NCBI RefSeq assembly: GCF_902168435.1
Contig: NZ_LR656176.1
Coordinates: forward strand, 62,001 to 126,000
Direction: 5' to 3'
DNA from: Bacillus marasmi
GTDB lineage: Bacteria; Bacillota; Bacilli; Bacillales; Cytobacillaceae
Length of the DNA stretch: 64,000 bases
Part shown: piece after piece, positions 34,853 to 44,306 of the stretch
Layout of the letters: every line of letters begins with the position of its first letter
Position numbering within the stretch: position 1 is the stretch's first letter
The notes under the pieces: generated by a model
Told to the model about the DNA's origin: nothing
The model's database searches: none
Seen by the model: the letters and a program-made list of their open reading frames with translations, nothing else
Made by a program: the position numbers and the translations under genes

Positions 34853-34918
34853 GCGTTGTTTTTTGAGTAGCCTTATCCCTCTAATTTTTCAATAAAATTA
34901 TGTAAAGGATGAGGAATA

Positions 34919-35809
34919 ATGAATTTCGGACAAGTATTAACAGCTATGGTTACCCCATTTGATGAAAATGGTGATATTGATTTTAATGCAACGAGAAATC
35001 TCGTTAATCATTTAATTGCCAATGGTACAGATGCAATTGTAGTGGCGGGGACTACTGGTGAATCACCAACATTGACTTCGGATGAGAAGGTAGCACTATT
35101 TCAATTTGTTGTTGAGATTGTTGATGGTCGGGTTCCGGTTATTGCTGGTACTGGCTCCAATAATACAAGAGCGTCTATTATTTTAACAAGATTAGCTACG
35201 GAAGCTGGCGTAGATGGCATTATGCTCGTTACTCCTTACTACAATAAGCCATCACAAGAGGGAATGTATCAGCATTTTAAAGCGATTGCCGAAGCAACTT
35301 CTTTACCTGTAATGCTCTATAATATTCCTGGACGAAGTGTTGTCAATTTATCTGTGGATACAGTAGTTCGTTTATCTAAGATTAGTAATATTGTTGCTAT
35401 TAAAGAAGCGAGTGGGAATCTTGATGCTATGGCAGAAATCATTGATAGAACAGCAGATGATTTTGTGTTATATAGCGGTGATGACAGTTTAACATTACCA
35501 GTATTATCAATTGGTGGAGTAGGTATTGTATCTGTTTCAGCTCACATTATTGGTAATGAAATGCAGGATATGATTAATAACTTTAAAAATGGTCACTTAC
35601 GCGTGGCAGCTGCAACACATCGCAAACTCCTGCCAATTATGAAAGCGATGTTTACTGCTCCTAATCCCACACCGGTTAAAGCAGCTTTAAACCTCACAGG
35701 CGTGTCTGTTGGTGGGGTACGCTTACCGTTAATTCCTTTAACTAGTGACGAAACGAAAAACCTAGAACAAGTATTACAAATCAAAAATAATGAAGTCTTG
35801 AATTCATAA
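34919..35809 (+). CDS. dapA: 4-hydroxy-tetrahydrodipicolinate synthase
   Basis: A 296-residue class I aldolase condensing pyruvate with aspartate semialdehyde, first step of lysine and meso-diaminopimelate synthesis (also the source of spore dipicolinate). Active residues: TTGESPTL (Thr45-46), Tyr134 in YNIPGRS and Schiff-base Lys162 in IKEASG. Full length for the family. Monocistronic behind the lysine riboswitch, unlike the usual dap operon of Bacillus. Cytosolic. Confidence 0.97.
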   Translation: MNFGQVLTAMVTPFDENGDIDFNATRNLVNHLIANGTDAIVVAGTTGESPTLTSDEKVALFQFVVEIVDGRVPVIAGTGSNNTRASIILTRLATEAGVDGIMLVTPYYNKPSQEGMYQHFKAIAEATSLPVMLYNIPGRSVVNLSVDTVVRLSKISNIVAIKEASGNLDAMAEIIDRTADDFVLYSGDDSLTLPVLSIGGVGIVSVSAHIIGNEMQDMINNFKNGHLRVAAATHRKLLPIMKAMFTAPNPTPVKAALNLTGVSVGGVRLPLIPLTSDETKNLEQVLQIKNNEVLNS

Positions 35810-35814
35810 ATGAT

Positions 35815-35848
35815 TAGGCTGCTAATCCCCTTTGGGATGGCAGCCTAT
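35815..35848. terminator. Terminator between dapA and leuA
   Basis: TAGGCTGCTAATCCC / GGGATGGCAGCCTA around a TTT loop, between convergent genes. T-run is weak on plus strand, so it serves either direction with moderate strength. Confidence 0.65.
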
Positions 35849-35863
35849 TTGTTAAATTAAAAA

Positions 35864-37432
35864 CTATTTTACCGGAAGCAAATGTTCAACTACTATACTA
35901 TTAATTGCATTGATATAAGCTAATGCACTTGCTTTCATAATATCCGTGTCTGTTGCTTTTGCTGTATATTTCTCTCCTTTATACTCCACTTGGATTTTCA
36001 CTTTACCTAATGCTTCTTTTCCTCTTGATACACTGTTAATGTTGTATTCAATCAGTTTAATGTCTAAGTCACAAATTTCTGAAATAGCGGAGTATAAAGC
36101 GTCAATTGGTCCAGAGCCGACCGAACTACTTTTTAATATGATATTACCTTTTTTCATTTTCACACTTGCTGATGGAAAGATTGGATTACTAATCACTTGC
36201 AAATCAATCAATTCATAAAAATGTTCACTATAGTTGGTTAAGTCTTGGTTAGTACTATCGTGTTTTGAGAAATAATTTTCTACAATCACATACAAATCAT
36301 GATTATAGACTTCTTTTTTTGCATCCGCTAATTCAAGAAACGCTGTAAATATCCCTTCAAATTGTGTTTCAGTTAAATGGTTGAACCCTAACTTTTCAAG
36401 CGCATTTCTTACTGCGTGTCGACCAGACCTAGCTGTTAATACTAGTTCCATATCCTCTAGACCGACTTCTGTTGGGCTAATAATTTCATAGGCATCTCTT
36501 GATTTCAATAAGCCATCCTGGTGAATACCAGAGGAATGTGCAAATGCGTTATCTCCTGTAATTGCCTTATTTACTTGAACATCTAGACCCATTAAACTAC
36601 TAACAAGCCTTGAGGTATTCATTATTTCCTTCGTATTAACATTGGTGTACGCTTGATAGATTGCCGAGCGGGTATTCATCGACATTACTACTTCTTCTAA
36701 GGCTGCATTACCAGCCCGTTCTCCAATTCCATTTATTGTACACTCCACTTTATCCGCGCCATTTTTGATTGCAGCTAATGTATTGGCTGTTGCCATACCA
36801 AGGTCATTATGACAATGCACACTTAGTAACACTTTATCATTAAGATTTTTCAAACGATCATTCAATTTATAAATGAGGTGGCCAAACTCTTCAGGTTCGG
36901 CATATCCGACTGTATCAGGGACATTAATGATGGTGGCCCCTGCTTTTACAACCGCTTCTATCGTTGACCATAGATATTCAAAGTCTGAACGGGACGCATC
37001 TTCTGTGGAATATTGTACATCCGGCAATAATGTTTTAGCATATTTCACTGCTTCAACACCAATATCTAAAATTTGACTTTTTGATTTTCCAAATTTCTTT
37101 TCAACATGTATATCTGATGTACCTAGAACCATATGAATTAACGGCTTTTCAGCATATTTTATACTATTAAAAACAGAATCAATATCGGACTTCACTGCCC
37201 TCGCTAACGCAGTTATGATGATGTCATCAGTGTTTCCAACTTTCTTGGCTATTTCTTTCACCGCGTTGAAATCTCCGGTTGATGACGCAGGAAAACCAGC
37301 TTCAATAATATCCACTTGCAATTTTTTTAATTGCTGTGCTACTTCGAGTTTTTCATAAAGATTTAGCTTTGCACCTGGAACCTGCTCTCCATCTCTTAAA
37401 GTCGTATCAAATACCCAAATTTTCCTCGTCAA
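35864..37432 (-). CDS. leuA: 2-isopropylmalate synthase
   Basis: A 522-residue enzyme of leucine synthesis that condenses acetyl-CoA with 2-oxoisovalerate. The HMGL-like barrel has [15 protein letters not shown] and metal-binding [14 protein letters not shown]; the C-terminal LeuA regulatory domain (from about residue 400) contains the feedback-inhibition fold ([30 protein letters not shown]). Length is normal. It is not in an ilv-leu operon but stands alone behind a Leu T-box. Confidence 0.95.
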   Translation of the reverse strand: MTRKIWVFDTTLRDGEQVPGAKLNLYEKLEVAQQLKKLQVDIIEAGFPASSTGDFNAVKEIAKKVGNTDDIIITALARAVKSDIDSVFNSIKYAEKPLIHMVLGTSDIHVEKKFGKSKSQILDIGVEAVKYAKTLLPDVQYSTEDASRSDFEYLWSTIEAVVKAGATIINVPDTVGYAEPEEFGHLIYKLNDRLKNLNDKVLLSVHCHNDLGMATANTLAAIKNGADKVECTINGIGERAGNAALEEVVMSMNTRSAIYQAYTNVNTKEIMNTSRLVSSLMGLDVQVNKAITGDNAFAHSSGIHQDGLLKSRDAYEIISPTEVGLEDMELVLTARSGRHAVRNALEKLGFNHLTETQFEGIFTAFLELADAKKEVYNHDLYVIVENYFSKHDSTNQDLTNYSEHFYELIDLQVISNPIFPSASVKMKKGNIILKSSSVGSGPIDALYSAISEICDLDIKLIEYNINSVSRGKEALGKVKIQVEYKGEKYTAKATDTDIMKASALAYINAINSIVVEHLLPVK

Positions 37433-37473
37433 ATCAGAAACACTCCTTTATTTTTTTTTATAGAAAAATAAAA

Positions 37474-37750
37474 AAGCCTCGCCTCTATAAAAATTTATAG
37501 AGACGAGGCATTGCTCGCGGTACCACTCTAATTGATTAATCCTTTTATGATTAATCCACTCATTTTTCAGTGGCTATCACCACCTATCCATGTAACGGTA
37601 GAAAACCGACATCCCCTACTGATAAGTTCAGAGAGTAGCTCTTGGACGAGTTCAAAGGGAATAACTACCGATTCACACCAACCATCGGTTCTCTGAAAAG
37701 TTTACTTCACCTTCTACTATTTCCAATCTTTGCTTGTTATTATTTAATTA
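37474..37750 (-). ncRNA. Leucine T-box leader of leuA
   Basis: On the minus strand the leader ends with GTGGTACCGCG (37516-37526), the T-box core, followed by the terminator stem GCCTCGTCTCTATA / TATAGAGGCGAGGC and a T-run (about 37474-37512). Stem I has the GGTTGGTGTGAATCGG GNTG-type region and the specifier context GAACTCGTCC with CTC (37648-37650), a leucine codon. Uncharged tRNA-Leu should stabilise the antiterminator. Confidence 0.93.
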
Positions 37751-37756
37751 AAAGTA

Positions 37757-37785
37757 ATATTAAATTGAAATAATCATTTTGTCAA
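37757..37785 (-). promoter_or_regulatory. SigA-type promoter of leuA
   Basis: On the minus strand TTGACA (37780-37785) and TAATAT (37757-37762) are 17 bases apart. Start is expected near 37750, at the T-box 5' end. Confidence 0.7.
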
Positions 37786-37800
37786 TACTGAATCTTCAGT

Positions 37801-38790
37801 TTATTCTCTAGAAATGGCACCAGGTACTTTTTCAAGCCATTCTTTATTGATGAGCAATCTTGTTATTTTTTCCGCAAAGGAACCTGCCTTACTAATCAAT
37901 GCAGTATATGTAGTGAGCAAATCATGCTTCATTACAGAGCCGAGTGCAAATCCATACTGAGAAAGCAACGAACCAAATAATCCTGCCAAATGACAAACCA
38001 TAATCCTGTCAGAGAATATCCTCACTTTACTGTCTGTTAATTCAGCTGTATGGCTTGGAGGGATTGGTAAATTGTCGTTTGATAAAAGGTCGTATAAGGC
38101 ATGGTACTGATTTTTTGCCAGATTACCACCTTTTAAAAAAACCTCCTCAATGTCAGTTGTTGAGGTAGTTTGTGCAAAACCTGTGCATATCGTTTCTATC
38201 ATCAACAACAACTCAAGAATACTGTAGAGGTTGGCAATTTCCAAACTGTTTAATGGTCGTGTATCTCCTATCCATCCATCAAGATAGCTAGTCTTTTGAA
38301 TTTTTTCATGAGCTGTTGGGGCTGGCAATGTTGGTTGCCGCCAATAAACCCCTTTATTTAGCATTAGTTCCACTACTCGATCATTTAATTGAATCGCATC
38401 ATCGACGCAACCAGAATGATATTTACGTACATCCTCCCTTGTTGCATATGCAAGTGAGCGTACATGAAATTCCAAACCTAGACGCGCTCCTATCAGTAAG
38501 TATGAAAGAAGAAAGCGATCTGTGAATATAAGGGGCGCAGTCGGATTGATATCAGTTTCAGAAAAACCCTTCGGTAATGGGTACCCCTCTTGGGAAAGTA
38601 TCTCTCCTCTTTTAGCCAACAATTTCCTCGCAATTCCTATCGCAAAGTTAAAGAGCTCTTTAATGTCATTGTCATTTGCATGTTCACTAAATATTGTTAA
38701 ATACCAAACAGACATCTCATTTATTGAATAACCCGTCCAAAGATAGCCAAGTTCAGACGATGTTAATGCAATATTATTTTGATTTTTCAT
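37801..38790 (-). CDS. DUF3231 family protein
   Basis: A 329-residue soluble protein with two homologous helical halves; the first starts LTSSELGYLWTGYSINEMSVWYLTIF and the second at about residue 175. This is the DUF3231 fold, of unknown function, common in Bacillaceae. It overlaps the upstream flavoprotein gene by four bases (translational coupling). Promoter and terminator are not obvious. Confidence 0.85.
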   Translation of the reverse strand: MKNQNNIALTSSELGYLWTGYSINEMSVWYLTIFSEHANDNDIKELFNFAIGIARKLLAKRGEILSQEGYPLPKGFSETDINPTAPLIFTDRFLLSYLLIGARLGLEFHVRSLAYATREDVRKYHSGCVDDAIQLNDRVVELMLNKGVYWRQPTLPAPTAHEKIQKTSYLDGWIGDTRPLNSLEIANLYSILELLLMIETICTGFAQTTSTTDIEEVFLKGGNLAKNQYHALYDLLSNDNLPIPPSHTAELTDSKVRIFSDRIMVCHLAGLFGSLLSQYGFALGSVMKHDLLTTYTALISKAGSFAEKITRLLINKEWLEKVPGAISRE

Positions 38791-39893
38791 GGTAGGTTTA
38801 CTCCTTTCATTACCTTCACATAAGGACGTAGTAAGAAACTTGCCACTTTTAGCGGATCGTAAACTTTTGTTTGAAATAGCTTTTTACCCCAATATCCCTT
38901 CATGCCGCCTACAATTCGATCAATTCCATCATTCGACAATTGTTCGATCCCCCTTCGCAAGACAAGTGAGTTTTCATAGCTCTCTCTGATAGGTTCCATT
39001 AGTTCTTCGTATTTCCCCTTTCCACATAAATCATAGGCTGCAAAAACTCCGCTTAATAGAGAGCAATATTGCCCAAAGCCCATGAATGGCATCATCGTTC
39101 CAAAACAATTCCCGATAAAGAATGTGTTTCCGATTCTTGCGGTTTGGCATATTCCGATGGGATAGCCAGTAATCTGGAACTGATCGGTAATTTTTAATTG
39201 CTGTTTCCAATCGAATCTAAGCTTTTGAATGAACTGCTCATATAGAGCATTTATATTTACAGATTGATTTTTTGGTAAATCTGGAATTGCAATACTAATG
39301 GACGCCTCTTTTTCAGAAAATGGAATACAAAAGCCATATCCATATGGAGCTAAATCATAATCTATCCATGCCATCACTGTATACCGATCAAAATCCCCTT
39401 CTATTGTTGCACCATGAATCGATACGCTTAAATCCTCCCGGAAGTTATGCATTTGCTTCGCATATTCTCCATCTCCTGTGGCCATCACAACGTGCGTATA
39501 TTCCTGGAGCAATTGTTCATACGTTTTTTGTGAGTTGTAATTTACAGTTGTTTGAAGCTGCTGAACTAATTGAGCTTCAAATGATGCTTCCACTCTACCA
39601 CGGAGATTGGTAAAACCCATTGGCGTTTCAATCTCTGCCATTTCATGTTTAGAAAAAAGTTTTATTTTTTGAATATGTGATGTCGGTTTTAAATAAATTC
39701 CATATTTTTCGGAAAGAGTTGCAATGCAATCATGGGTTGGTCGTGTGAATATCGACATCAGTGTTTCGCCATTTACAAACCTGTCCCCTACTTTGCTTCT
39801 TTTTTCATAAATCTCTGGAGTAATCCCGTACTTCTCGAGGGTTATTGCACACGCTAAGCCCGAAAGACCTGCTCCCATAATAGCTATTTTCAT
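38787..39893 (-). CDS. FAD-dependent oxidoreductase, geranylgeranyl-reductase-like
   Basis: A 368-residue flavoprotein. The N-terminal dinucleotide motif GAGLSGLACA and the middle HVVMATGDGEY and GNTFFIGNCFG (FAD-binding GD-like motif) fit the FAD-binding_3/geranylgeranyl reductase superfamily. No membrane helix. AGGAGATG precedes the ATG at 39893; an earlier in-frame start is less well supported. It is co-transcribed with the DUF3231 gene. Substrate is unknown. Confidence 0.82.
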   Translation of the reverse strand: MKIAIMGAGLSGLACAITLEKYGITPEIYEKRSKVGDRFVNGETLMSIFTRPTHDCIATLSEKYGIYLKPTSHIQKIKLFSKHEMAEIETPMGFTNLRGRVEASFEAQLVQQLQTTVNYNSQKTYEQLLQEYTHVVMATGDGEYAKQMHNFREDLSVSIHGATIEGDFDRYTVMAWIDYDLAPYGYGFCIPFSEKEASISIAIPDLPKNQSVNINALYEQFIQKLRFDWKQQLKITDQFQITGYPIGICQTARIGNTFFIGNCFGTMMPFMGFGQYCSLLSGVFAAYDLCGKGKYEELMEPIRESYENSLVLRRGIEQLSNDGIDRIVGGMKGYWGKKLFQTKVYDPLKVASFLLRPYVKVMKGVNLP

Positions 39894-40026
39894 CAAAATA
39901 CATCTCCTATAGTAGTTCATTACAATAAGAGCATTCCCTTTGTTAATTGGATAAATGTATATTAATTTCCATTTTAATGGTAATAGTTAGGTGTCCCTCG
40001 TATAATCAATTTCAACATAATAGCTA

Positions 40027-40065
40027 AACAGGCTACCACAATTACGTGGCAGCCTGTTCCTTTTA
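40027..40065 (+). terminator. Hairpin between amidase and flavoprotein genes
   Basis: AACAGGCTACCAC / GTGGCAGCCTGTT with a T-rich plus-strand tail (CCTTTTATTT). The flanking genes are on the minus strand, where the T-run is weak, so its terminating role is uncertain. Confidence 0.5.
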
Positions 40066-40155
40066 TTTAATCGATTTTTTATTATTTGTACCCGCACTAA
40101 TTTCTCGGGATAACGAACCACTTCGTTACTACCCAAAAAGTTTTTTAAGTAACAT

Positions 40156-41652
40156 TTAATAATTACTATTTTTTGTTATATCTATCCATTCGTCGGTTTG
40201 CTCAAGCAAGTTTGCCATTTGAAAAAGTAAATCCTCTCTTCCATTTGCCGTCATGAATTGGACTCCAACTGGTAATCCCTGTTCATTTATATGAAGTGGA
40301 ACACTCATTGCAGGCTGACCTGTCAAATTAGCCAGCTGTGTAAATGGAGTGCGCTTTAAACTGTTTTCTATCATCTCATCTATTAATCCCATCTTTCTCA
40401 CAACTCCTTGGAGTTTCAGTTTACCTATTAAGTTAATCAATCGTTTCTCCGTATTTGTTGGATCGAGCTCCCCTATCTTAGTTGGTGGGAATGCCGTCGT
40501 TGGAGTCATAAAAAAGTCGTATGTTTCATGAAATTGTTCCATAGCAAACGCTGCTTTATCCCATTCTCTAATACTAAGAACGAATTCATCAGCAGTGATG
40601 ACCTTTCCGATAAGCCCCAAAATATAAGTAGCAGGTTCAACATCTTTGTAAGTTACCTTTCTCCCAAGCTCCTTTTCAATATCATGAAATTGTGCTGCTA
40701 CTTCCCCAAAATACAATGTCATATAGCTGTTTGCTATTTTCTTACCATCAACCGGTGCCTCGACTTCTTCGACGATATGCCCCATTGATTCTAATAGTTT
40801 CGCAGTTTTTAATACGGCTTGTTTACATTCTGGATCTACTTCTTTTCCTATTGGTGATTTAGTCGAAAAAGCAATTCTTAATGATCTCTGAAACTCTACC
40901 TTCAATATTTTAGAATAGCTTGTATCATATGGACTACAATGGAAAGCAGCCCCTTTTTCATAGCCTTTCACATAATCTAACATGAGTGCGCTGTCTCGTA
41001 CGGTTCTAGTTAATACGTGATTAACTGCCGCTCCATGCCAATGTCTACCTTCTCCTTTACCGACTGGTGTTCTACCCCTTGTTGGTTTTATTCCAAAAAG
41101 TCCGCAAAATGCTGCAGGAATTCTAATTGAGCCACCCCCATCACTTGCCCCTGCAATCGGAACCATCCCTGATGCTACAGCAGCTGCTGATCCACCACTT
41201 GAACCTCCAGGTGAATGATTCAGATTCCACGGATTTCTTGTAGGTCCATAGTATATAGGCTCAGTAATTCCCATTAAGCCAAGTTCGGGTACGTTGGTTT
41301 GACCCACAATCATCATACCGGTTTGTTTAATTCTTTCTACAAATGTTGAATCCTTAATAGCTCGTACATCTCTAAATGCTTTAGAACCTCGAGTGATGGG
41401 TTCTCCCCTGATGTCTTGAGCAATATCTTTAAGTAAAATAGGGATACCAGTAAAGTCACCACGCTGAGTTTTTTCCTTTATGGCGGCTCTTGCGCCTTCG
41501 TATGTTTTATTGATGACAGCATTTAGTTCAGGATTTTTCATTTCAATTTCTTTTATTGCTGCCTCAAGAACTTCTTCAACTGTTATTTCACGACCGCTTA
41601 TTAATTGTGCCAAGCCGACTCCATCAAAATATTTATATGGAAATATAGCCAC
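40156..41652 (-). CDS. Amidase signature family protein
   Basis: A 498-residue amidase. LLKDIA holds the catalytic lysine, GGSSGGSAAAVASG the cis-serine and GASDGGGSIRIPAAFCG the nucleophile region. This is a GatA-like amidase family member, but no gatC or gatB is adjacent and it is longer than GatA's conserved region in its C-terminal part. Substrate unknown. ATG follows GGAGGTG. Confidence 0.9.
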   Translation of the reverse strand: MAIFPYKYFDGVGLAQLISGREITVEEVLEAAIKEIEMKNPELNAVINKTYEGARAAIKEKTQRGDFTGIPILLKDIAQDIRGEPITRGSKAFRDVRAIKDSTFVERIKQTGMMIVGQTNVPELGLMGITEPIYYGPTRNPWNLNHSPGGSSGGSAAAVASGMVPIAGASDGGGSIRIPAAFCGLFGIKPTRGRTPVGKGEGRHWHGAAVNHVLTRTVRDSALMLDYVKGYEKGAAFHCSPYDTSYSKILKVEFQRSLRIAFSTKSPIGKEVDPECKQAVLKTAKLLESMGHIVEEVEAPVDGKKIANSYMTLYFGEVAAQFHDIEKELGRKVTYKDVEPATYILGLIGKVITADEFVLSIREWDKAAFAMEQFHETYDFFMTPTTAFPPTKIGELDPTNTEKRLINLIGKLKLQGVVRKMGLIDEMIENSLKRTPFTQLANLTGQPAMSVPLHINEQGLPVGVQFMTANGREDLLFQMANLLEQTDEWIDITKNSNY

Positions 41653-41786
41653 CCCATCACCTCCAGTGGTTTTTACTTCCTATTTTATTCCGAAAATCTT
41701 AATCTATTAACGAAGTAGATAAGTTGTAATGAGATAAATTATATATGTTATAATTTGGTGAAAAAGACAAATAAAATAGGTGAAAT

Positions 41787-42701
41787 ATGAGGAAGAATTA
41801 CTCAAATCTAAATGGAAAAAATAATCAAAAAACCTATAAAGATCTACGACGGTGGCAAAAGGAAAGAAAGTCTAAGGTGAAGGATTTATCGATTCAAATT
41901 GAACAGTTTCCTAACAAAATGATTGAAGCGCTACAAAATAATCGCAGTAAGATCACTTATACATGGATTGGTCATTCAACCTTTTTACTCCAAATAGAAG
42001 GATTAAATATTTTAACTGATCCAGTTTGGGCAAAACGAATGGGTATGCAGAAACGGTTAACACAACCAGGCATTCCTCTTTCTGATATGCCTGAAATTGA
42101 TATTGTCGTCATTTCTCACGGCCATTATGACCATTTGGATTTCTCAACGCTAAAAAAATTATCTGGCGATCCTCATTATTTTGTTCCCGTCGGAATGAAA
42201 GCCCTTTTTAACAGAAAAGGATATGATAAAGTTACAGAGCTATGCTGGTGGGACAAAGTCATTCATGGGAACCTCACGCTTCATTTTGTACCAGCGCAGC
42301 ATTGGACAAGAAGAACTCTCACTGATATGAATTCATCCCATTGGGGTGGCTGGATGATTCAATCACAGGAAAAGACCTTTTATTTTGTCGGTGACACAGG
42401 CTATTTTGAAGGATTTAAGCTGATTGGCGAAAAATTCAGCATTGATACCGTATTGATGCCGATTGGTGCATATGAACCAGAATGGTTTATGGCAGAATCA
42501 CATATTAATCCTGAGGACAGTATTCGAGCATTTCTTGAACTCGGAGCAACTGAATTTGTCCCGATGCATTACGGTGCGTATCGATTAGCAGATGATACGG
42601 GACCAGAGGCATTAGAGCGCTTATGTAGGGAGTGGACAAGACTTAACCTTCCAAAAGAGCAATTACGGGTTATGTTAATTGGTGAAACCGAAATAAAATA
42701 A
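41787..42701 (+). CDS. MBL-fold hydrolase (NAPE-PLD/UlaG-like)
   Basis: A 304-residue protein with the metallo-beta-lactamase fold. Motif HGHYDHLD (His111, His113, Asp115, His116) binds zinc; later ligands are GDTGYF and PMHYGAYR. This arrangement and the N-terminal WIGHSTFLLQI match the NAPE-PLD-like/UlaG group, often phosphodiesterases or lactonases of unknown substrate. AGGTG upstream of ATG. Followed by a hypothetical gene. Confidence 0.9.
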   Translation: MRKNYSNLNGKNNQKTYKDLRRWQKERKSKVKDLSIQIEQFPNKMIEALQNNRSKITYTWIGHSTFLLQIEGLNILTDPVWAKRMGMQKRLTQPGIPLSDMPEIDIVVISHGHYDHLDFSTLKKLSGDPHYFVPVGMKALFNRKGYDKVTELCWWDKVIHGNLTLHFVPAQHWTRRTLTDMNSSHWGGWMIQSQEKTFYFVGDTGYFEGFKLIGEKFSIDTVLMPIGAYEPEWFMAESHINPEDSIRAFLELGATEFVPMHYGAYRLADDTGPEALERLCREWTRLNLPKEQLRVMLIGETEIK

Positions 42702-42777
42702 TCTATTTCCTTTACAACGTTTATTAATGCGTTGTTTGGAACAACCTAAAACAGGATTATTTTATGGAGGTGTTGAA

Positions 42778-43014
42778 ATGTCGGAATTAGAGCCATTGGA
42801 ATACGAAACAGGAACGCCTATCCGAGACTACGATATCATAGAAATTACCAAAACAGCTTCAGGCTATGAGGCTTTGCTTGATATCAATTTAGACAGTGGA
42901 TATTCATTGACCCGAACAACGTTGGAAATTTCTGATGAAGACTTGGTTGGCTATGAAACCGAAAGTGTTGAAGAAGCAATTAAATATGCATTGGGGTTTT
43001 TCGAAACTCATTAA
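42778..43014 (+). CDS. Small acidic hypothetical protein
   Basis: About 78 residues, acidic, MSELEPLEYETGTPIRDYD and on. The ATG at 42778 is preferred because TGGAGGTG lies 7 bases upstream. No known domain. It lies 76 bases downstream of the MBL gene on the same strand and is followed by a good terminator, so the pair may be one unit. Confidence 0.65.
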   Translation: MSELEPLEYETGTPIRDYDIIEITKTASGYEALLDINLDSGYSLTRTTLEISDEDLVGYETESVEEAIKYALGFFETH

Positions 43015-43022
43015 GCAGCACT

Positions 43023-43060
43023 AAAGGACATAAGGGAAGTAGCCCTCGTGTCCTTTTTTA
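43023..43060 (+). terminator. Terminator after the small acidic protein gene
   Basis: AAAGGACA / TGTCCTTT with an inner AGGG / CCCT pair, then TTTT. Standard rho-independent form. Confidence 0.8.
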
Positions 43061-43129
43061 TCTTCTATATGATATGATTGATGGACTCCTATTCATTACG
43101 TGCCAATCCGATTTAATCATAAACACACT

Positions 43130-43546
43130 TTAGAATAGATAACGTCTTTTATGTTGTGATTTGATTATTGACCCTAAAATAATTTCTACAACACCTACAG
43201 CGAACATTGTCGGCTGCAAGAAACTATACTCACTTACCCAATAAATTTCAGCAAGAATCCAAATAATCATCGCTACACCAAGCCCCATCGTCATCCATCC
43301 TGCAAAACAATGAGTTTTAATGACTAACCATGCACCGATTAAACTGGCTACTCCATTAATTGTAAACAAAGCTAAGCCTGGAAAAAAATAAGTATCGAAA
43401 GGTGAATTTGTAATGAGATCAAGTGATAATTTTATCAATTCTCCATTAGGCTGAAGCATTAGCATCAAACCACATACGACTCCACCCAATCCAATAAATG
43501 CCAGAAACGCACCTGTAAAATAAGATATCATTTTTTGTTTCTTCAT
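43130..43546 (-). CDS. Four-helix membrane protein, unknown
   Basis: A 138-residue protein with about four membrane helices (10-30, 55-76, 81-101, 110-130) and a basic C-terminal tail. No recognised family. It is divergent from the DUF4231 gene, with a 194-bp space in between where I see no obvious operator. Confidence 0.7.
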   Translation of the reverse strand: MKKQKMISYFTGAFLAFIGLGGVVCGLMLMLQPNGELIKLSLDLITNSPFDTYFFPGLALFTINGVASLIGAWLVIKTHCFAGWMTMGLGVAMIIWILAEIYWVSEYSFLQPTMFAVGVVEIILGSIIKSQHKRRYLF

Positions 43547-43740
43547 ATTCCTATCTACACTTCTTTCATTTAGATTAGGAAATGAATCTGCAGGACCATT
43601 GAAGTGATTTCCTTAATGCTATTTTACATTTTATTAGTAAATAAATCTGCCCTCAAAAGCTGTAGAGTACCATTAACTTTTTGCATAGTATTTATCAAAA
43701 GAAAAATTCCATAAACCCAAGCTTGAAGGGGACAAATACT

Positions 43741-44214
43741 ATGCAAACCCAAATGAAGTTGGATGTTTTAATGAAGGACATCGATGAAACGATTCAACTG
43801 TTTGAAAAAAGACGTGACCGCCATAAAAATAAAGCAATAATCCTTAAACTATCCTCAATTATTGGCTCAGCACTTGTCACGGTATTATTAGGTTTAAAAA
43901 GTCTACAAAACAACCTAATTTCAGATATTGCGTTAATGCTATCCGCTTTTATTACGATATTTAACGGTATCGAGGGTTTTTACAATCATCGAAGCCTATG
44001 GGTAAAAGATGTAAAAACACTAACAAGCTTGAGAGAACTGAAGCGTGATTTGGAGTTTTTTATAGCGGGTGAACCTGAGGAGCAAATGTCTGTTAGGACA
44101 CTAGCGCGCTTTAAGGATCGTCTCCAAAATATTTGTAATGATGATGTTAAAACTTGGTCGAAAATAAAAGAAGAGCAGGCCATAACGGATAATGATGAGA
44201 AATCTGGAAAATGA
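43741..44214 (+). CDS. DUF4231/SLATT-type two-helix membrane protein
   Basis: About 157 residues with two membrane helices (about 33-54 and 60-82) flanked by a basic N-terminus (RRDRHKNKAIILK) and a long charged helix. This layout (helix pair plus C-terminal soluble helix) matches DUF4231, a SLATT-superfamily protein. The start at 43741 has GAAGGGG upstream. SLATT proteins are predicted membrane effectors in conflict systems, usually with a nucleotide synthase; none is adjacent here, so this is a stand-alone member. Confidence 0.7.
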   Translation: MQTQMKLDVLMKDIDETIQLFEKRRDRHKNKAIILKLSSIIGSALVTVLLGLKSLQNNLISDIALMLSAFITIFNGIEGFYNHRSLWVKDVKTLTSLRELKRDLEFFIAGEPEEQMSVRTLARFKDRLQNICNDDVKTWSKIKEEQAITDNDEKSGK

Positions 44215-44306
44215 ATAGCGAGAGGCATTTAAAGCTATTTCGATAGATCGCTCCGTGTGGCCATCAACTCAATATAATTATTGGCCACAGGGGGTCACAT
44301 TTGCCT

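Noticed and set aside
44257-44289. Hairpin TGTGGCCA / TGGCCACA as terminator
   Set aside because: There is no T-run on either strand; it may be a weak structure between convergent genes but cannot be called a terminator.
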